Shown: positions 1 to 12,940 of the stretch, in pieces
Numbering within the stretch: the stretch's first letter is position 1
How the letters are laid out: each line of letters starts with the position of its first letter
Assembly: GCF_963576615.1 (NCBI RefSeq)
Contig: NC_088710.1
Coordinates: 20,889,114 to 20,953,113 of the forward strand
DNA: 64,000 bases
Direction: 5' to 3'
Source: Watersipora subatra
Lineage: Eukaryota > Bryozoa > Gymnolaemata > Cheilostomatida > Watersiporidae
Notes under the pieces: model-generated
Databases searched by the model: none
Seen by the model: the letters and a program-made list of their open reading frames with translations, nothing else
What the model was told of the DNA's origin: nothing
Made by a program: the position numbers and the translations under genes

Positions 1-798
1 ATATTTTTCTATTGTGTAAACAATTTTATGTAGATTTGCATTATATTTTTTTCACATAACCGAGTTATTATTGTAAATTAAATGAATATGAACTTCATTT
101 ACGACCAATAAACTTCATGCACGAAGCCAATAAGGTCATAGAAATTATGATAAAATGTTAAAGATGATTGCTGTCAATGAAGGAAAGATTAAAATAATGA
201 TTTGCTCATCAGAGTAGTGTGGCAGCGCGCATAAATTGTATCACTTCAATCTAAATTGTATTATAGGCTCTCAGTGCCAGCGAGTTAATTTTTAATTCCA
301 TTTTAAAACATATTCGTGGACAATCAGCATTATAATACTCATATATTTGTCAATATATTGTGCAAGTATGCCTCGGCCACAGGAAAATCTTTGACAGAAG
401 TTTATTTCTGCACCCGAATGGAGTGTTTTACTAGGCCTAGTGATTGTACTAGGCCTTTCTATTTAGCGGAACTTAGTGGTTAAGTGGGTTAGTGGTTAAG
501 TGGGTTAGTTTAACATCGATGTTGTAGATGACGAGAAGGTAGGTTTAGAGAATGCTGATTCAAGCACATTTTTCTGCAGTTTTTGCACTACAAATGCTTT
601 TCTCTCTATTGGCAATGCTATAGTGTTATCGTCGTGGCCTATTCTCCATTTGGGACCAGCTGGCTCTATGTTTTCAGGTATTTATGGTGGTATTAGAAAA
701 TGGGAATTAACAGGTTCTATTAATTCATAGCTGATATGACGAATTAATGAGGTATCGGTCTATTGGTCGTCCTGAATACTTATGCTGCTTTTATGTAG

Positions 799-947
799 AT
801 GAGGTGAAGACAGCTGAACGTGTGCTGGTGGATGATATACCACTTCCAGAAATGCCATTAGCCACCCCCCTCGCACCCTATGATATTCCTCTACCTCAAC
901 CTAAGAGCATCCTAAAACGACTTCCACACACACAAGAGTATGTTGTT

Positions 948-990
<43 letters not shown>

Positions 991-3900
991 GTCGGTGACC
1001 TGTCACTGGCTGTCATATGTCATTCGATGATGCATGCCACCTGCCTCAAGTTATACTGAGTAATGATGGCTATTGATGGCCTGCTAGCCATCTGACTATC
1101 TGTCACTACATTGTGATGGTTGGTTTTATTTTATCTCAACTTTGCCTATGTATGTACTACGTAGTATATTTAAATTATGCTGGTTTATATCTCCTGCAAC
1201 AATAAAGATAAAAATAGGCTTTTTAAAAGGTTTTTATGACTAAGTGCTTTCGATCAACATATTGTTAAGCCCTATTTTCTTCGAAACTCTTTAGAGTGCC
1301 TAAAAATTCTCGAACATAGACGGTCGACATACTTGCAAATGGCTCAGTCTTTCTACAGCCATTCTTCGCAGACTTGTGAACATTTTCATTCTATATTTCA
1401 CTCTAATATATTTCATTCTAAATTTTACTAAAACAAGACATCTCGCAAATATTCTAAAAATACTATCTATGCCAGAGTAACTATCCAGAATTTATCCAAA
1501 ATATCACAACTTTATGGAGTGTTTTAAGGGCCATTTGTGTCAATTCAACATTGATCTTGACCTTGCTGATAGAAGATCAGACACACTTTGTGATACGCTC
1601 CTACCAAACATTTAGTTGTCATGGCTGTGAGAAGCATGGTTTCTTTAGCAACCAAATTACTTCTTCAAACTGTTTAAATTTTTGATGTACTTTGCTAACG
1701 CATTTAAGAATTTTCAAAGATTCTAATTTACCGTCTTATAAGTTCAATTGCACACTGACAATCCAGTAGTTGAAAAATGTCTTTTATCTTTCTGAGTAAT
1801 TTATTAAAAAAGGTTTAACACAATACTACTTTTACCTCTAATAATAAGCTAAAACGCAATAAAAGTTTATTATAGATAGACAACATATTAACTGTTTAAA
1901 AACTACTGGATTGTGATTGCAGTTGCCATGACAAATTAGATATTATTAGACAAATTAGACAAACCATATTTAAATGACTCTTACTAACCAACTGTTTCTC
2001 GTGTCACATTAATAGTTGATGAAAATCTTGATAAAAATGCAAGGAAATGCAAGGAAATTGGCATATTAAAATCTTCATATTTTCGCTCTACATAAAGATA
2101 TAGCATTTAAATTGTTTCTTGATAGAGAGAATAATTTTAGTCTCACATAGCCGTCCAGTTTACCAGAAACTATATACTTGTAAAGCTTGCATAAAATATA
2201 TTACATTGTTGTTGACTATGTGTTATACAACAATGTTGAGATATAAGTCATAATATGAATTGTTACCAATAACTAAATCTCTATTAGCGTGATTCAATCC
2301 TCAGACTTTCATTCTATGTAAAGGTATAACATTTGAACTGTTTCATGACTCTATGAGAATAATTTTTGTTAATTTCTAGCTATTGAAGACTTGCACACTG
2401 TCTAGTAATCATCTAGCCCAAGAATGCTATTTTACATAAAAGAAAACATATTTTTTCGGGCTTCTCAAAAGTATAGATGCTAAAGAGGAATGCTGGCATC
2501 TTATGTTTAACATCGATCATATCTAGTAAAAGTGTTACGAAGAATCGTTCATTTTTATTTGATCGAAAACTGTTAAAATGGTGTGTTCAAAAGGTGCTTA
2601 TGCTCCAAGATGGACTTTTGAGATGTTTATGAATATGTTTGTGAATCATGTTTGTGCTGACTTCAATGCATAAAATCAAAAGTTGTATAGTCATTCTAAT
2701 TTCTTTTTGCTCACTGCTGCCGATTTTGGTCAATGGGAGCTCTAGTTCTTAGCCTTGAAGCAGGGGCCAACAATTCCAGCAACACTTTAGAAAGATTTTC
2801 AACACTTCACAGCAAGATTTAGAAAATCTTTCTAAATACTGTCTTGCTCTTTTGGTATAAGCTGTACAACAATAGCAGGTAACTGTTCCCACTGTTGGTA
2901 TAAGCTGTACAGCAGTAGCAGGTAACTGTTCCCACTGTTGGTATAAGCTGTACAACAGTAGCAGGTAACTGTTCCCACTGTTGGTATAAGCTGTACAACA
3001 GTAGCAGGTAACTGTTCCCACTATTGGTATAAGCTGTACATCAGTAGCAGGTAACTGTTCCCACTATTGGTATAAGCTGTACAACAGCAGCAGGTAACTG
3101 TTCCCACAGTTCACAAGGTACTATAGTTAATATCTGTGATCATAAATTCAGCGATGGACGGCGGAAACCTCCTGGACCTCCTCCTGGCGCCCCTCCTGCT
3201 CTGAGTGACTCTGAGGAGGAACATGAAATGGACACAAAAGGTATGGTCTTATATATGTAGGTTCTTGGTTTCATTACTGGATGTTTTTAGCTTTTTTGGT
3301 ATATTTAACTCTTTAACAGGAGGAACAACATTTTTGTCTACGCATTGACCACGCATGGTGGATATAGCGACGACTTTGCGATTTCTAAGGGCGTCTTTTT
3401 GTAAGGCTAACCATGGTTGGTCAGTTTTCCTTATATGTTTACATTTTCATCCAATAACAATGTCTGATATAGTAGCATTAGAAAATGGTAAATTGGAAGA
3501 GTATCATGACGCTAAATATTCTTTTTACCGGCTTATGATGACCAAAAACTCCCAAACTTTTGTTGTCATAAACGAGATTAACTTTCATGTATGTCTGTTG
3601 TTAGTTGTCATTGTTTTATAATGTTTGAGCAGCTTTGATGACTAGTTTTTTATCTTGGCAAGTTTTAAACAAAGATTGTGGTGTAGGAGTTTGCAAGAGA
3701 GAATGCTTCCAAAAGCATCGCACATAATGTAACACAATCAGACTAACATTGTCATTAGCTTTTGTTTAATTGTAAATACTGTCTTGTCCTGTATGTTGGA
3801 AGCATAGCGCTTGTAAATAAATAGATTAATCAAAGTGAATCATCTATTTTGAAAAGTCTACTCTTTAGTAATTAATTCCATTGCCCCACGTAGTCTGAAA

Positions 3901-6900
3901 TATCTTCAAAAACTTACCTGCGAATGAATCAACATGTAGAATTGATCAAATTATTCACTCAACATACATGTAGGCCTATACGTACCTTGTGCTGAAGCAT
4001 ATTTCTGCATAATTGTTGAATAAATATCATACCTTCAATTGTTTATATGATAACAAATAATGGAAATGTAACCAGAAGTATTGTTGTTGGATATTTACTG
4101 TTGAGATAAAACATCGGCTAAGAACATTGGTGAGGGTGTCTTCTCTTTAGTATTTAACTGTGATGGTGTGACTTTCTTCTGTAAGCTGCCATCTTGAATA
4201 CCATGGTCTCTTGATATCTGATTGGCTTGTGATGTTGTATCGATGAGCGAAGACACAAGAGCATGTATGCGTTGTTGTTTTGCAGTTGAAAAACATCGCT
4301 CTATAAGGTTCGAGGATGAGGAGAAGGCATCGTCTGAACATGAGGATGACCAAGAAACAGATTCCAAGGAACCAAAGGTAGTAGCTAAACCAGTCACACC
4401 TCTGCAGGCGGCCATGTTGCGCATGGCCGCCGAAAAGGCAGCCAAAGTTAAGGAAGAAAGTCAGAAGAAAATAAAAGATGAAGAGGTATTTATTCTTGTA
4501 TCTTCGGTTGGTGTTTGATCTTGTCATTACGGCTGAAGCGATATAGTGGAATAAAATCTTGCATTGTAACCCTTTTATTATATTTCATTCATATCGAGCA
4601 TATACAGTGGAACCTCCACAAGTTACTAAATATCCTCCGGTAGAAATTTTACTTCGACTTTCGAAAAATATTTCCCATTTGTGCTTTAAAGCCTGGTTTC
4701 AATATGACAGCGCAAGGCGAGCAACAAGGCGCACGACGTCGTGTGTAGGCCAGCTGTGATATGAAAACGTCAACGTACGCTGATCGCGCGACGTGCGTAC
4801 GCTGATCGCAAGGATCCAACAGAATGGATCCTTGCGATGGGTGCGCATGATGATGTATCCCACAATACACCACTCGACCTTTTCAACTTATCCCCCAATT
4901 CAAACGGAGAGATGTTTCCTGAAGAAATCGGTCTCCCGTACGAAAGAGTAAGCCTGGTTTTCATATGATAACGCAATTTCGCAATGGAGGGCTATTTTTC
5001 CGAAGAAATCGGTCTCTCCTTCGAAAAAGTAAGAAAATTACCCACCATGTCCAATGCAAGCATGGCGCCTACGCGCGATATGGAAACACTGCAACTCAGC
5101 CCAAGAAAGGCATTGCGCACGATCACTGGGCCGCGCACGATCATTGCGCTGTCATATGGAAACCAGGCTTAACCCATTCTTTAGTTTCGTGCCTTGGCCA
5201 TTCTTTTTACCTTGTGTCCAACTTATAACTTGTATAACGCCTTCACTCAGTTTATTTTGTTAGCGATAGACTGTAAAGAACAAGTGTTTTGTTCTTGTCC
5301 GTTGCTTTATTTATTCTGAGCAAAACAAAAGCAAAACAACAATACAATACCCGTCTCTTCTGACCGCCATCTTCCAGCTTCTTGTGATCTTTTCTTAGCC
5401 TAGTCTAGATGGCCAATGCCAAGGTCAACAAACAAACCATTCGTAGTTTTCATTATTTATTTGTATGGTTTTTTTACCTTGTACTTTTTTCTATTTATTT
5501 GGTCATAATTTAACTCTAACCAGTATTTACTACAGGTTTTAATCTTTATATCTATTTATAAGTTGTAAAAATTTTATATCTGAGTTTTGTGGAGGCTTGG
5601 AATCGATTATGGCATTTATATGGTATAATCAGTTTCGGTTTCCGAAACGACTTACTTTTGTAAGTAGAGGTTTCACTGTATATATAGAAATCTTTCTTTT
5701 ATGCCTACTAATCATGCGTTGGTTGTGTTACTCCGGTGGACATGATAGCTTTGTTCGTATGAGTATTAAAGCTTGTTGCTATGGTATTTGATATACCATA
5801 GCAAAAAGCTTTAATGGTAAACTCTCTTTGTAAACTCTAGGTGTTTGCTGAACATGGAAATGTGAAAAATACTTCAGAGGAGCCAACATTTGCTGTGACA
5901 CAGGATGTTGATCCAGAATCTGTGCCTTTACCTCCCTCAGGTACTCCTTGTTCTACATACAAGTTGTTGTAGTCTATTTGATGCTTTTACTAAATCTCTC
6001 TCTCTCTCTTCATTGCAGACTTGCCACCTGGTCTAATTCAGCCAATGGTCTACCGAGGGCCAGGAGGTGCGCCTGTCATTGGATTGATGCCTCCGGCAGC
6101 TGGTATTAGAGCGCCCGGTATGCTTCCTCCAGGTCCTCCACCAGGGCTACCTCCAGCAATGAGGGTGCATAGACTTCCTGGTGGTATGTACTCTAGAATA
6201 CTGCAGGAAAGCTTTATCCGTCCTAACTGAAGGAGTCAGTTTCTTTGGGCTAGTTTCGTTCCGTTATGATTTTTAATATTCGGCTTACATGTATGTAGTT
6301 GTCTGCTTGAAAAGAATCTAATGTGTAAAGGCTTGGGAGAGGAGTTATCTGCTCTACTAAAAAATATGCATTTACAAGATTTATGAAAAAGGTCTCTGAA
6401 GATCGCATGAGTGTCATAGCTTGAGTCAATTTGAGCGTGTAATCTGTAAATATTTAGCCTAGTTTTATTGTATAACAAGCTGTTAGAGTGATGTCATTCG
6501 CATACAACACTAAATAGAATAACATATTCTTCCAAATTAAACCACCCAAAGTAGAAGTTATGCAAAGCAAACTCACCAGTCTCATGACTTTTTTTATTTG
6601 AATGTCCTCCAGCTCATAGGCAGTCACCCTTGAATGATGTTATTAATGATTATTTGCTGATATTTTATATAAAAATCATTTGTCACGAGTAGTGTACCGT
6701 TGTATGTTGTCACGAGTAGTGTACCGCTCTACGTTGTCACGAGTAGTGTACCACTGTACGTTGTCACGAGTAGTGTACTACTGTACAATGTCACGAGTAG
6801 CGTACCACCATACGTTGTCATGAGTAGTGTACCACTGTACGTTGTCACGAGTAGTGTACCGCTGTACATTGTCACGAGTAGTGTACCACTGTACGTTGTC

Positions 6901-9900
6901 ACAAGTAGTGTACCGCTGTACGTTGTCACGAGTAGTGTACCATTGTACGTTGTCACGAGTAGTGTGCCACTCTACGTTGTCACAAGTGGTGTACCACTGT
7001 ACGTTGTCACGAGTAGTGTACCGCTCTACGTTGTCACGAGTAGTGTACCGCTCTACGTTGTCACAAGTAGTGTACCGCTGTACATTGTCACGAGTAGTGT
7101 ACCACTCTACGTTGTCACAAGTAGTGTACCACTGTACGTTGTCACGAGTAGTGTACCGCTCTCCGTTGTCACAAGTAGTGTACCGCTCTACGTTGTCACA
7201 AGTAGTGTACCGCTGTACATTGTCACGAGTAGTGTACCACTCTACGTTGTCACAAGTAGTGTACCACTGTACGTTGTCACGAGTAGTGTACCGCTCTACG
7301 TTGTCACAAGTATGTATAGTCATTGCATTTCTTTGTCTAAGTTGGCATCTTGAGTCTTTTTCCAAGTTGTCTCTATTTATCTTAACTATGTATCTCTATC
7401 ATTCATGCTTGTTACACTAACATCTACTCTCTCTTTCTCTCTCATTCTCCTCTATTTCTCTCACTCAGCTATTTAGATGGATCTTAGTGAATAACTACTT
7501 CTCCTTTCACGTTAATAGTTGATGAACACGCGAGGTAAGCTCCTCAAATATTCATTTTATATAAGTATATCATTTAAACTGTGTCTTAACTCTATGAAAA
7601 TATGAAAATACTATTCATAGTCCCACATAGCAGTCCATTTTTTCAGACTCTGCGTAAAGTTGTAATGCTTACATATATTATATTACATCATTTTTGACTT
7701 TGTATTATACAACGATGTTGATATTTAAGTCGTGGTGTGAATCTGTAGTAAGAAATTTATTTGTGATCATCTTCGTTACTCCAAGTGATAACTAGTTACT
7801 AACTAGCATATTATTTGCTGCCATTACATTGCTGATTTTGTGCTATGATAATAATTGGATCACCAGCGGCAGCATGCAGACTTTCACTTGCTGAACATGT
7901 GTTCCATATTCGCATTTGGAATGAGAATTGGTTGTGCACTGCTCTTTGCCACAGTGAGTTCCATTGTGCTAACACTATAGGACTTTGTTGTTTCAAAGAG
8001 AAGATGACTCCAATTAACATTGCATCACCACTATTAAATAGTAATATCTTGAGATATGAGCTTAATGCGTTCTGAGATCCCAGCTCGTGTGACGATTCAT
8101 TTGTATCTCAAATCGATTTTTTCCATGTAAAATAACTAAAATACGAATTAACTCACTCCCACCCTCTAAAAACAGCTAAAACGGGATATTACGATGGAAA
8201 AACATTTTTTTAATTGTTGCATTTCAGTACCTACACTCACAAAGTAGCAAGTACAGTACTCATTTAGTGGTTATGATCAGCAATAAATGTGACATTATCG
8301 TCTACAGTACTGTGTGGAGTCCTTACCTTCAAGACAGACGGTAGTGGCTAACAGCGGTGTTTGTGGAGGATTGAGAGAGAAATTAAATTTAACTTAAATG
8401 AATTTAGCTCACTATACACACATGCTTACAATAAGTTTTAATCTTACATTACACAACCTAATTCTAGTGTTGTTTTTATGTTTGACTTTTCTTCTTCTGG
8501 CTTGGCTCAAACTGATATGACGAGAAAGACTGATCGATTTTTTTCTCGGATGCAGCCTTTCACATAGTCTATAGAGAAATCTATGAATTCCCAAATCGGT
8601 TGATGCGGGGGAGTTGGGTGTGGTTAGGACATCCAGAGTAAGCCAAAAAACTTGAGGACGAGAGTGAGGTTATCGATTTACTTTAACGCTTTATTCAAGC
8701 CTGACTGGATATATATTATGTAACAGTTTTTGAATAATCAATGTCCACTTTGTAGTAAATAATAAGTTTGCTGTGTGCTATGAATAAATTATTTTTAGTT
8801 CAAGAGGATTCGCAGGTTTTCATTGCTTTGATCAGTTCCTGACTCGCTCATCCTTTATATCGTCTGCACCTCAGGTCATCTTTTATATTGTCTGCACCTC
8901 AGGTCATTCTTTATATCGTCTACACCTCGGGTCATCCTTTATATCGTCTACATCTCATGTCATCCTTTATATCGTCTACACCTCGGGTCATCCTTTATAT
9001 CGTCTGCACCTCAGATCATCCTTTATATCGTCTGCACCTCAGGTCATTCTTTATATCGTCTGCACCTCAGGTCATCCTTTATATCGTCTGCACCTCAGTT
9101 CATCCTTTATATCGTCTGCACCTCAGTTCATACTTTATGTCGTCTGCAACTCAGGTCATCCTGCATGTGGTATGACCACAAGCTGACTGCTCTTTTACGT
9201 CTTTATACCTCTTGTAGACTTGCCACCACGACTAGTGCGGCCCCACATGAATGTCCCTCCACCCGGTATGAGGCCAGGAATGCAGCAGATCCAGCAATCG
9301 AGCACACTCTCCGCCCCTCCCAGTATCATGAAGCCTCCTACCGGTAGGAGCTCAGGCCAGGCTCAGCAGGTATGTCGGCTTTCGCAGTGTATCGATGAAT
9401 ATGGCAAGAGAATAATGGAAGTGTATGTATGTCATGTATTCAACCAATCATATTCTTTCGGCCAATCGAGACTGGATTAGAAGAACATTGTTTTAGTTCT
9501 TGATGGACAGTTTCATGTTGTACTAAGGTTGGACTATGGATAGATTCTGGTGAATAATTTCAATAGTAAATTCTTACATTAATTCACTACAAAGGCTTCA
9601 TGTTAGAGTGATGATGCTTCATAAGGAGAACTATGAAACTAATCTGATACTGGTAACGATACTAGATCGTAACCTACACATATTCTTCTGTTATCAGTTT
9701 GTTTACAATTAAATGCTATGATTATATATGAACTGTAGAGTCTTGCTGGGTGCCATATTTATTACTACTTAGAGAAGCTACAAAGTCTCTGTGGTACAGT
9801 TATCATGCCTTATAAGGAAAATTATTACCAATGATTGGAGGCCCTCGGACTCGATGAACTTTTGATATTTTCTAATCTCTGCTGTCTAAAGTACTCTAAC

Positions 9901-12466
9901 AGACTATCCCTTATACTCAACTACCCAGTGCATAGCTACAAACAAAAACTACTGAGCTCACCAGACACAACCCATTTACCCATCCTATACCTAGAATATC
10001 CTTTTATCATAAGAATTTATTTTTTATATACTATTGAGTTACCATGTTATTATTTTATTTATTCATTTTGTTGAATTTTTGCTACATGTCCTGATTTGCT
10101 ATTATCGGCATTGTTCGGTGAAATAAACTTAAGCTCTAATTTGAATTTTCTATTTCTGTCCTTTTAGAAAGTCTAGATTAAAATTATTTTTTGTTTTTAT
10201 TGTTACTGACTTTAGCTATAGTTTTATATTCTGCAATGTATGTTTTAGGATTCACATGCTACGATATCAGCAAAGCCAATCATAAAACACCATATTGGTG
10301 ATGTCACTCGATTCACTCCAACAGCTCTCAAGATTAAACGAGATGGCCAGAAGAAACCAACGGTGAAGACTGGTAAGTGTAGACAGTTGTACTCTGGTTA
10401 TGTAACAGATGTACTCTGGTTATGTAACAGATGGACTCTGGCTATGTTATAGATGTACTCTGGTTATGTAACAGATGGACTCTGGCTATATAACAGATGT
10501 ACTATGGCTATGTAACAGATGTACTCTGGTTTGTAACAGATGTACTCTGGTTATGTAACAGATGGACTCTGGCTATGTTATAAATGCACTCTGGCTATGG
10601 AACAGATGTACTCTGGTTATGTTATAGATGTACTATGGCTATGTAACAGATGTACTCTGGTTATGTAACAGATGTACTCTGGTTATGTAACAGATGTACT
10701 ATGGCTATGTAACAGATGTACTCTGGTTATGTAACAGATATACTCTGGTTATGTAACAGATATACTCGCTGAATGCAATATATGTCAGGACTTCTTTAAA
10801 GGTTTACTTGCAACGAATTTCACATCACAGTTATTCGGTATCAAAAGATTCACCATGTTTTACTCCGCTGTGTTGTAGGTGCAAAATATGTGGAAATGAG
10901 ATTACAAGCCCTTAAAAGATAAAAACGAATTATCAATCGCAACCATCATGAAAACGTCGTAGATTGGAATTCATTTCCAAAATGGCTCAAATGGGACGTA
11001 GTTGAACAAGATGGCTTCCGTTTACACTTTCATGCAACCTCATTCGTCGAAATATTTTTACTAATATACTTCACGCATTCAATAAAACCATGTCTATTTT
11101 TCTTACGCATCTATTTCATAATCATTGTAATGCTGTCACTTTGAGCACTGATATCTCAATACCTACCGTAAAATTTCGTTGAATTTTTTAACCTTAGCTC
11201 GAAGGAATGCTTATCATCCTCTTATAAACATGACGAGCCTGTTGGTTACATGTGATAGTCGAAAAATCCAGCAGAAATTGATCGCGCTATTTGGCAAGAT
11301 GTACGGGTCACATGATCAGATTACGTCTAGATGATTAGACCAAGCCGAAACAAAACTGTAACATAACGAGCATCTATATTTGATACGAGCTTTTCGGTAG
11401 AACCCGAAATGTTTGCCATAAACTAGTGCTACGAGACGTTTTATATTGAGCTTTTTATTGGCCTTTCAATTTACGTGATAACACCACGTGTTGAAACAAT
11501 AACCGAGTTGGCTTGAGTACGTTAGCAAAATAATAAGATTCTAGCCTGCGGTGCGTTAGTAATGGCTGCGATTAATCGTTCGTTTTTTAGATTTTAAGAG
11601 CTTGTAATCACATTTGTACATATTTGGCACCTACAACACAGCAGAGTAAGACATGGTGAATCTTTTGATACCAAATAACTGTAATGTGAATTTTGTTGCA
11701 AGTAAACCTTTGAAGAAGACCTGACATATTTTGCATTCAGCGCGTACATCTCTTACAAAACCAGAGTACATCTGTTACATAGCCAGATTATACTGTTGGT
11801 ATTAGTTCTATTACTAGTTACTATTAGTACTGTAGAGGATAACTTCAAGTTTATTGATGCTCTAAAATTTCTTATTGCAGACCTCGAGTTAGTGATAGAT
11901 ATATTAATGCCTGCCTCTGAGGTATATGCATGGAAAATCTTAAAGCAGCTTTATTTCTTTGCTCGCCTGTATATCTGTGGTTATAATAGTGGCTGTACAC
12001 TCAATCAATAATAGCGCTACAAGTAGTTACTATAGTATTGCATTGTATGAAAGTAACTGGCAGACTGTACATGATATGTAATTTCAACTCCATAAAAATA
12101 CAAACAATGACCATAGAAGTTATGCTCCATACAAGTAGTGAACTTGCATGCAATTGCTATAGAAAGGCTGCCATTGTTTCTAGGCATTGTTATAAATACT
12201 ACAGAGATCTTTCAGCTGTTATGAACTTGTATCACAGTGCGTGGGTGGTTACGTTACACCCGAGTAGCTGCGGCTTGAGCAAATGCCGTAAGTGTTATAT
12301 TTGACTTTTTACCAACTTGCTCTGCAGATGTATAGCAGTATACATTTATGTCTTAGGTGCGTCAGCGCCAACCCCGATGCCATCTAGGAGTACTCAAGGT
12401 CCTGCTGGACTCACTAAAGACGATGCATATGATAGTTTTATGAAAGAGATAGAAGGGTTTATCTGA
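799..12466 (+). CDS. WBP11: WW domain-binding protein 11 (splicing factor), 3' eight exons, 5' partial
   Basis: Exons: 799-937, 3152-3240, 4286-4485, 5841-5940, 6019-6183, 9218-9369, 10249-10372, 12357-12466 (TGA). All eight joins keep one frame (phases 2,1,0,1,1,0,1), giving about 358 residues. Seen: VDDIPLPEMP and PKSILKR, then GRRKPPGPPPGAPP, an acidic stretch, PVTPLQAAMLRMAA, two proline-rich exons (LPPGPPPGLPPAM), DVTRFTPTALKIKR, and the C-terminus TKDDAYDSFMKEIEGFI. These follow vertebrate WBP11 in order (IPLPDMP, PPSILKK, GRKPPGPPPG, LTPLQAMMLRMA, ITRFVPTALRVRR, KDDVYEAFMKEMEGLL). WBP11 is a nuclear protein that binds WW-domain proteins through its proline-rich regions and takes part in pre-mRNA splicing. 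The N-terminal basic part, about 100 residues in human, is not in the window. Introns carry at least four minisatellites and two TIR elements. Convergent with FOXJ1. Identification is secure; exact borders are read by eye. Confidence 0.93.
952..987. repeat. (TA)n microsatellite
   Basis: About 17 uninterrupted TA units, starting a few bases after the donor site of the first visible WBP11 exon (GT at 938). Confidence 0.9.
2005..2280 (+). repeat. Dispersed repeat, copy 1 (WBP11 intron)
   Basis: About 270 bp resembling 7508-7770 in the same orientation. Shared landmarks in order: TTAATAGTTGATGAA, a CTCTA(C/T)..AAGATATA-type stretch, CACATAGC.GTCCA, and ATTATACAACGATGTTGA-like text. No coding sense is visible. 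The two copies differ by many substitutions, so they are old. Confidence 0.6.
2857..3110. repeat. 43-bp minisatellite, about 6 units
   Basis: Units begin GTATAAGCTGTACAACAGTA and end in AACTGTTCCCACTGTTG. Units are nearly identical, with few substitutions, and the array ends some 40 bp before the WBP11 exon at 3152. An 83-90 codon minus-strand reading frame here is a by-product of the repeat. Confidence 0.9.
4688..5172. mobile_element. MITE-like inverted-repeat element(s), nested
   Basis: The left end, AAGCCTGGTTTCAATATGAC, and the right end, which reads out as GTCATATGGAAACCAGGCTT, are mirror images, flanked by TAA on both sides. A third end of the same type (AGCCTGGTTTTCATATGATA) lies at 4952, and the text around GAAGAAATCGGTCTC occurs twice (4920 and 5001), so the element is nested or internally duplicated. 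It is rich in CpG palindromes (ACGTCGT, GTACGC). It lies in the WBP11 intron after the 4286-4485 exon. No transposase. Confidence 0.75.
5764..5815. repeat. Hairpin, about 22-bp stem
   Basis: TTAAAGCTTGTTGCTATGGT is mirrored by ACCATAGCAAAAAGCTTTAA across a short AT-rich loop. It lies 26 bp upstream of the WBP11 exon starting at 5841. It could be a MITE remnant; no flanking duplication was recognised. Confidence 0.75.
6684..7313. repeat. 27-bp minisatellite, about 23 units
   Basis: The unit contains GTTGTCACGAGTAGTGTACC followed by (A/G)CT(C/G)TAC. Because 27 is divisible by three, long reading frames run through it on both strands (YVVTSSVPL repeats). It lies inside the WBP11 intron between the 6019-6183 and 9218-9369 exons and shows no splice or start evidence of its own. 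Mutations are mostly CG to CA or TG, as expected of methylated CpG decay. Confidence 0.95.
7508..7770 (+). repeat. Dispersed repeat, copy 2 (WBP11 intron)
   Basis: Second copy of the repeat at 2005-2280, in the same orientation, with GTTAATAGTTGATGAACA, TCCCACATAGCAGTCCA and TTATACAACGATGTTGATAT. It sits just right of the 27-bp minisatellite. Class unknown. Confidence 0.6.
8840..9165. repeat. 28-bp minisatellite, about 11 units
   Basis: Units contain TCATCCTTTATATCGTCTGC followed by ACCTCAGG. The array ends about 50 bp before the WBP11 exon at 9218. Confidence 0.92.
10388..10775. repeat. 22-bp minisatellite, about 17 units, forming the arm of a TIR element
   Basis: Units read TACTCTGGTTATGTAACAGA plus TG. 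The same motif occurs once or twice in inverted orientation at 11745-11792, on the other side of the element at 10790-11735, so the array looks like an expanded left arm of one inverted-repeat element. It starts 15 bp after the donor site of the WBP11 exon ending at 10372. Confidence 0.9.
10776..11792 (+). mobile_element. 0.9-1.0-kb long-TIR DNA element, copy A
   Basis: The left part (from about 10776, core AAAGGTTTACTTGCAACGAA) is the mirror of the right part (to about 11735, TTGCAAGTAAACCTTTGAAG). The inverted similarity runs inward for about 150 bp (GTGTTGTAGGTGC... against GCACCTACAACAC) and outward through GCTGAATGCA into the 22-bp minisatellite. The middle has no open transposase frame, so the element is non-autonomous. 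Copy B (20135-21021) has the same middle in the opposite orientation. Confidence 0.85.
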
Positions 12467-12774
12467 AGGAGAGACGGCCTATGTATATTGTATGATGTAT
12501 ATTGTATAGACACGTGTAATACCGTATAATTTCTTATCTTTATTTTCATGTTGCCTGGCAGGTATTTACACGGTAAAATAATCACGGCTTATGATAAGTG
12601 CTGCCGTTCTGACAGGTTTCTTTGAAGTGAATGAAATATAGTGCCATGCACGAAGACAACCCCTGATTGATAATATCCTATTTTGCTACTAAAAGTTCTA
12701 TGACAGACCTCTGCCTGCTAGTCACAGAACAGCACTATTTAAATTCTATGCCCTTCTCCTCCAGAAATCTAGAT

Positions 12775-12940
12775 TCGCTCCATATTACAAGTGTGTGGCC
12801 CATGATTCGCTCCGTATTACAAGTGTGTGGCCCATGATTCGCTCCATATTACAAGTGTGTGTCCCATGATTCGCTCCATATTACAAGTGTGTGGCCCATG
12901 ATTCGCTCCGTATTACAAGTGTGTGGCCCATGATTCGCAT
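12775..12940. repeat. 32-bp minisatellite, 5 units
   Basis: Units read GATTCGCTCCATATTACAAG plus TGTGTGGCCCAT, nearly identical in all five copies, so the array is young. Confidence 0.93.

Noticed and set aside
6700..7420. Frames of 195-217 codons with YVVTSSVPL-type repeats
   Set aside because: By-products of a 27-bp minisatellite in a WBP11 intron.
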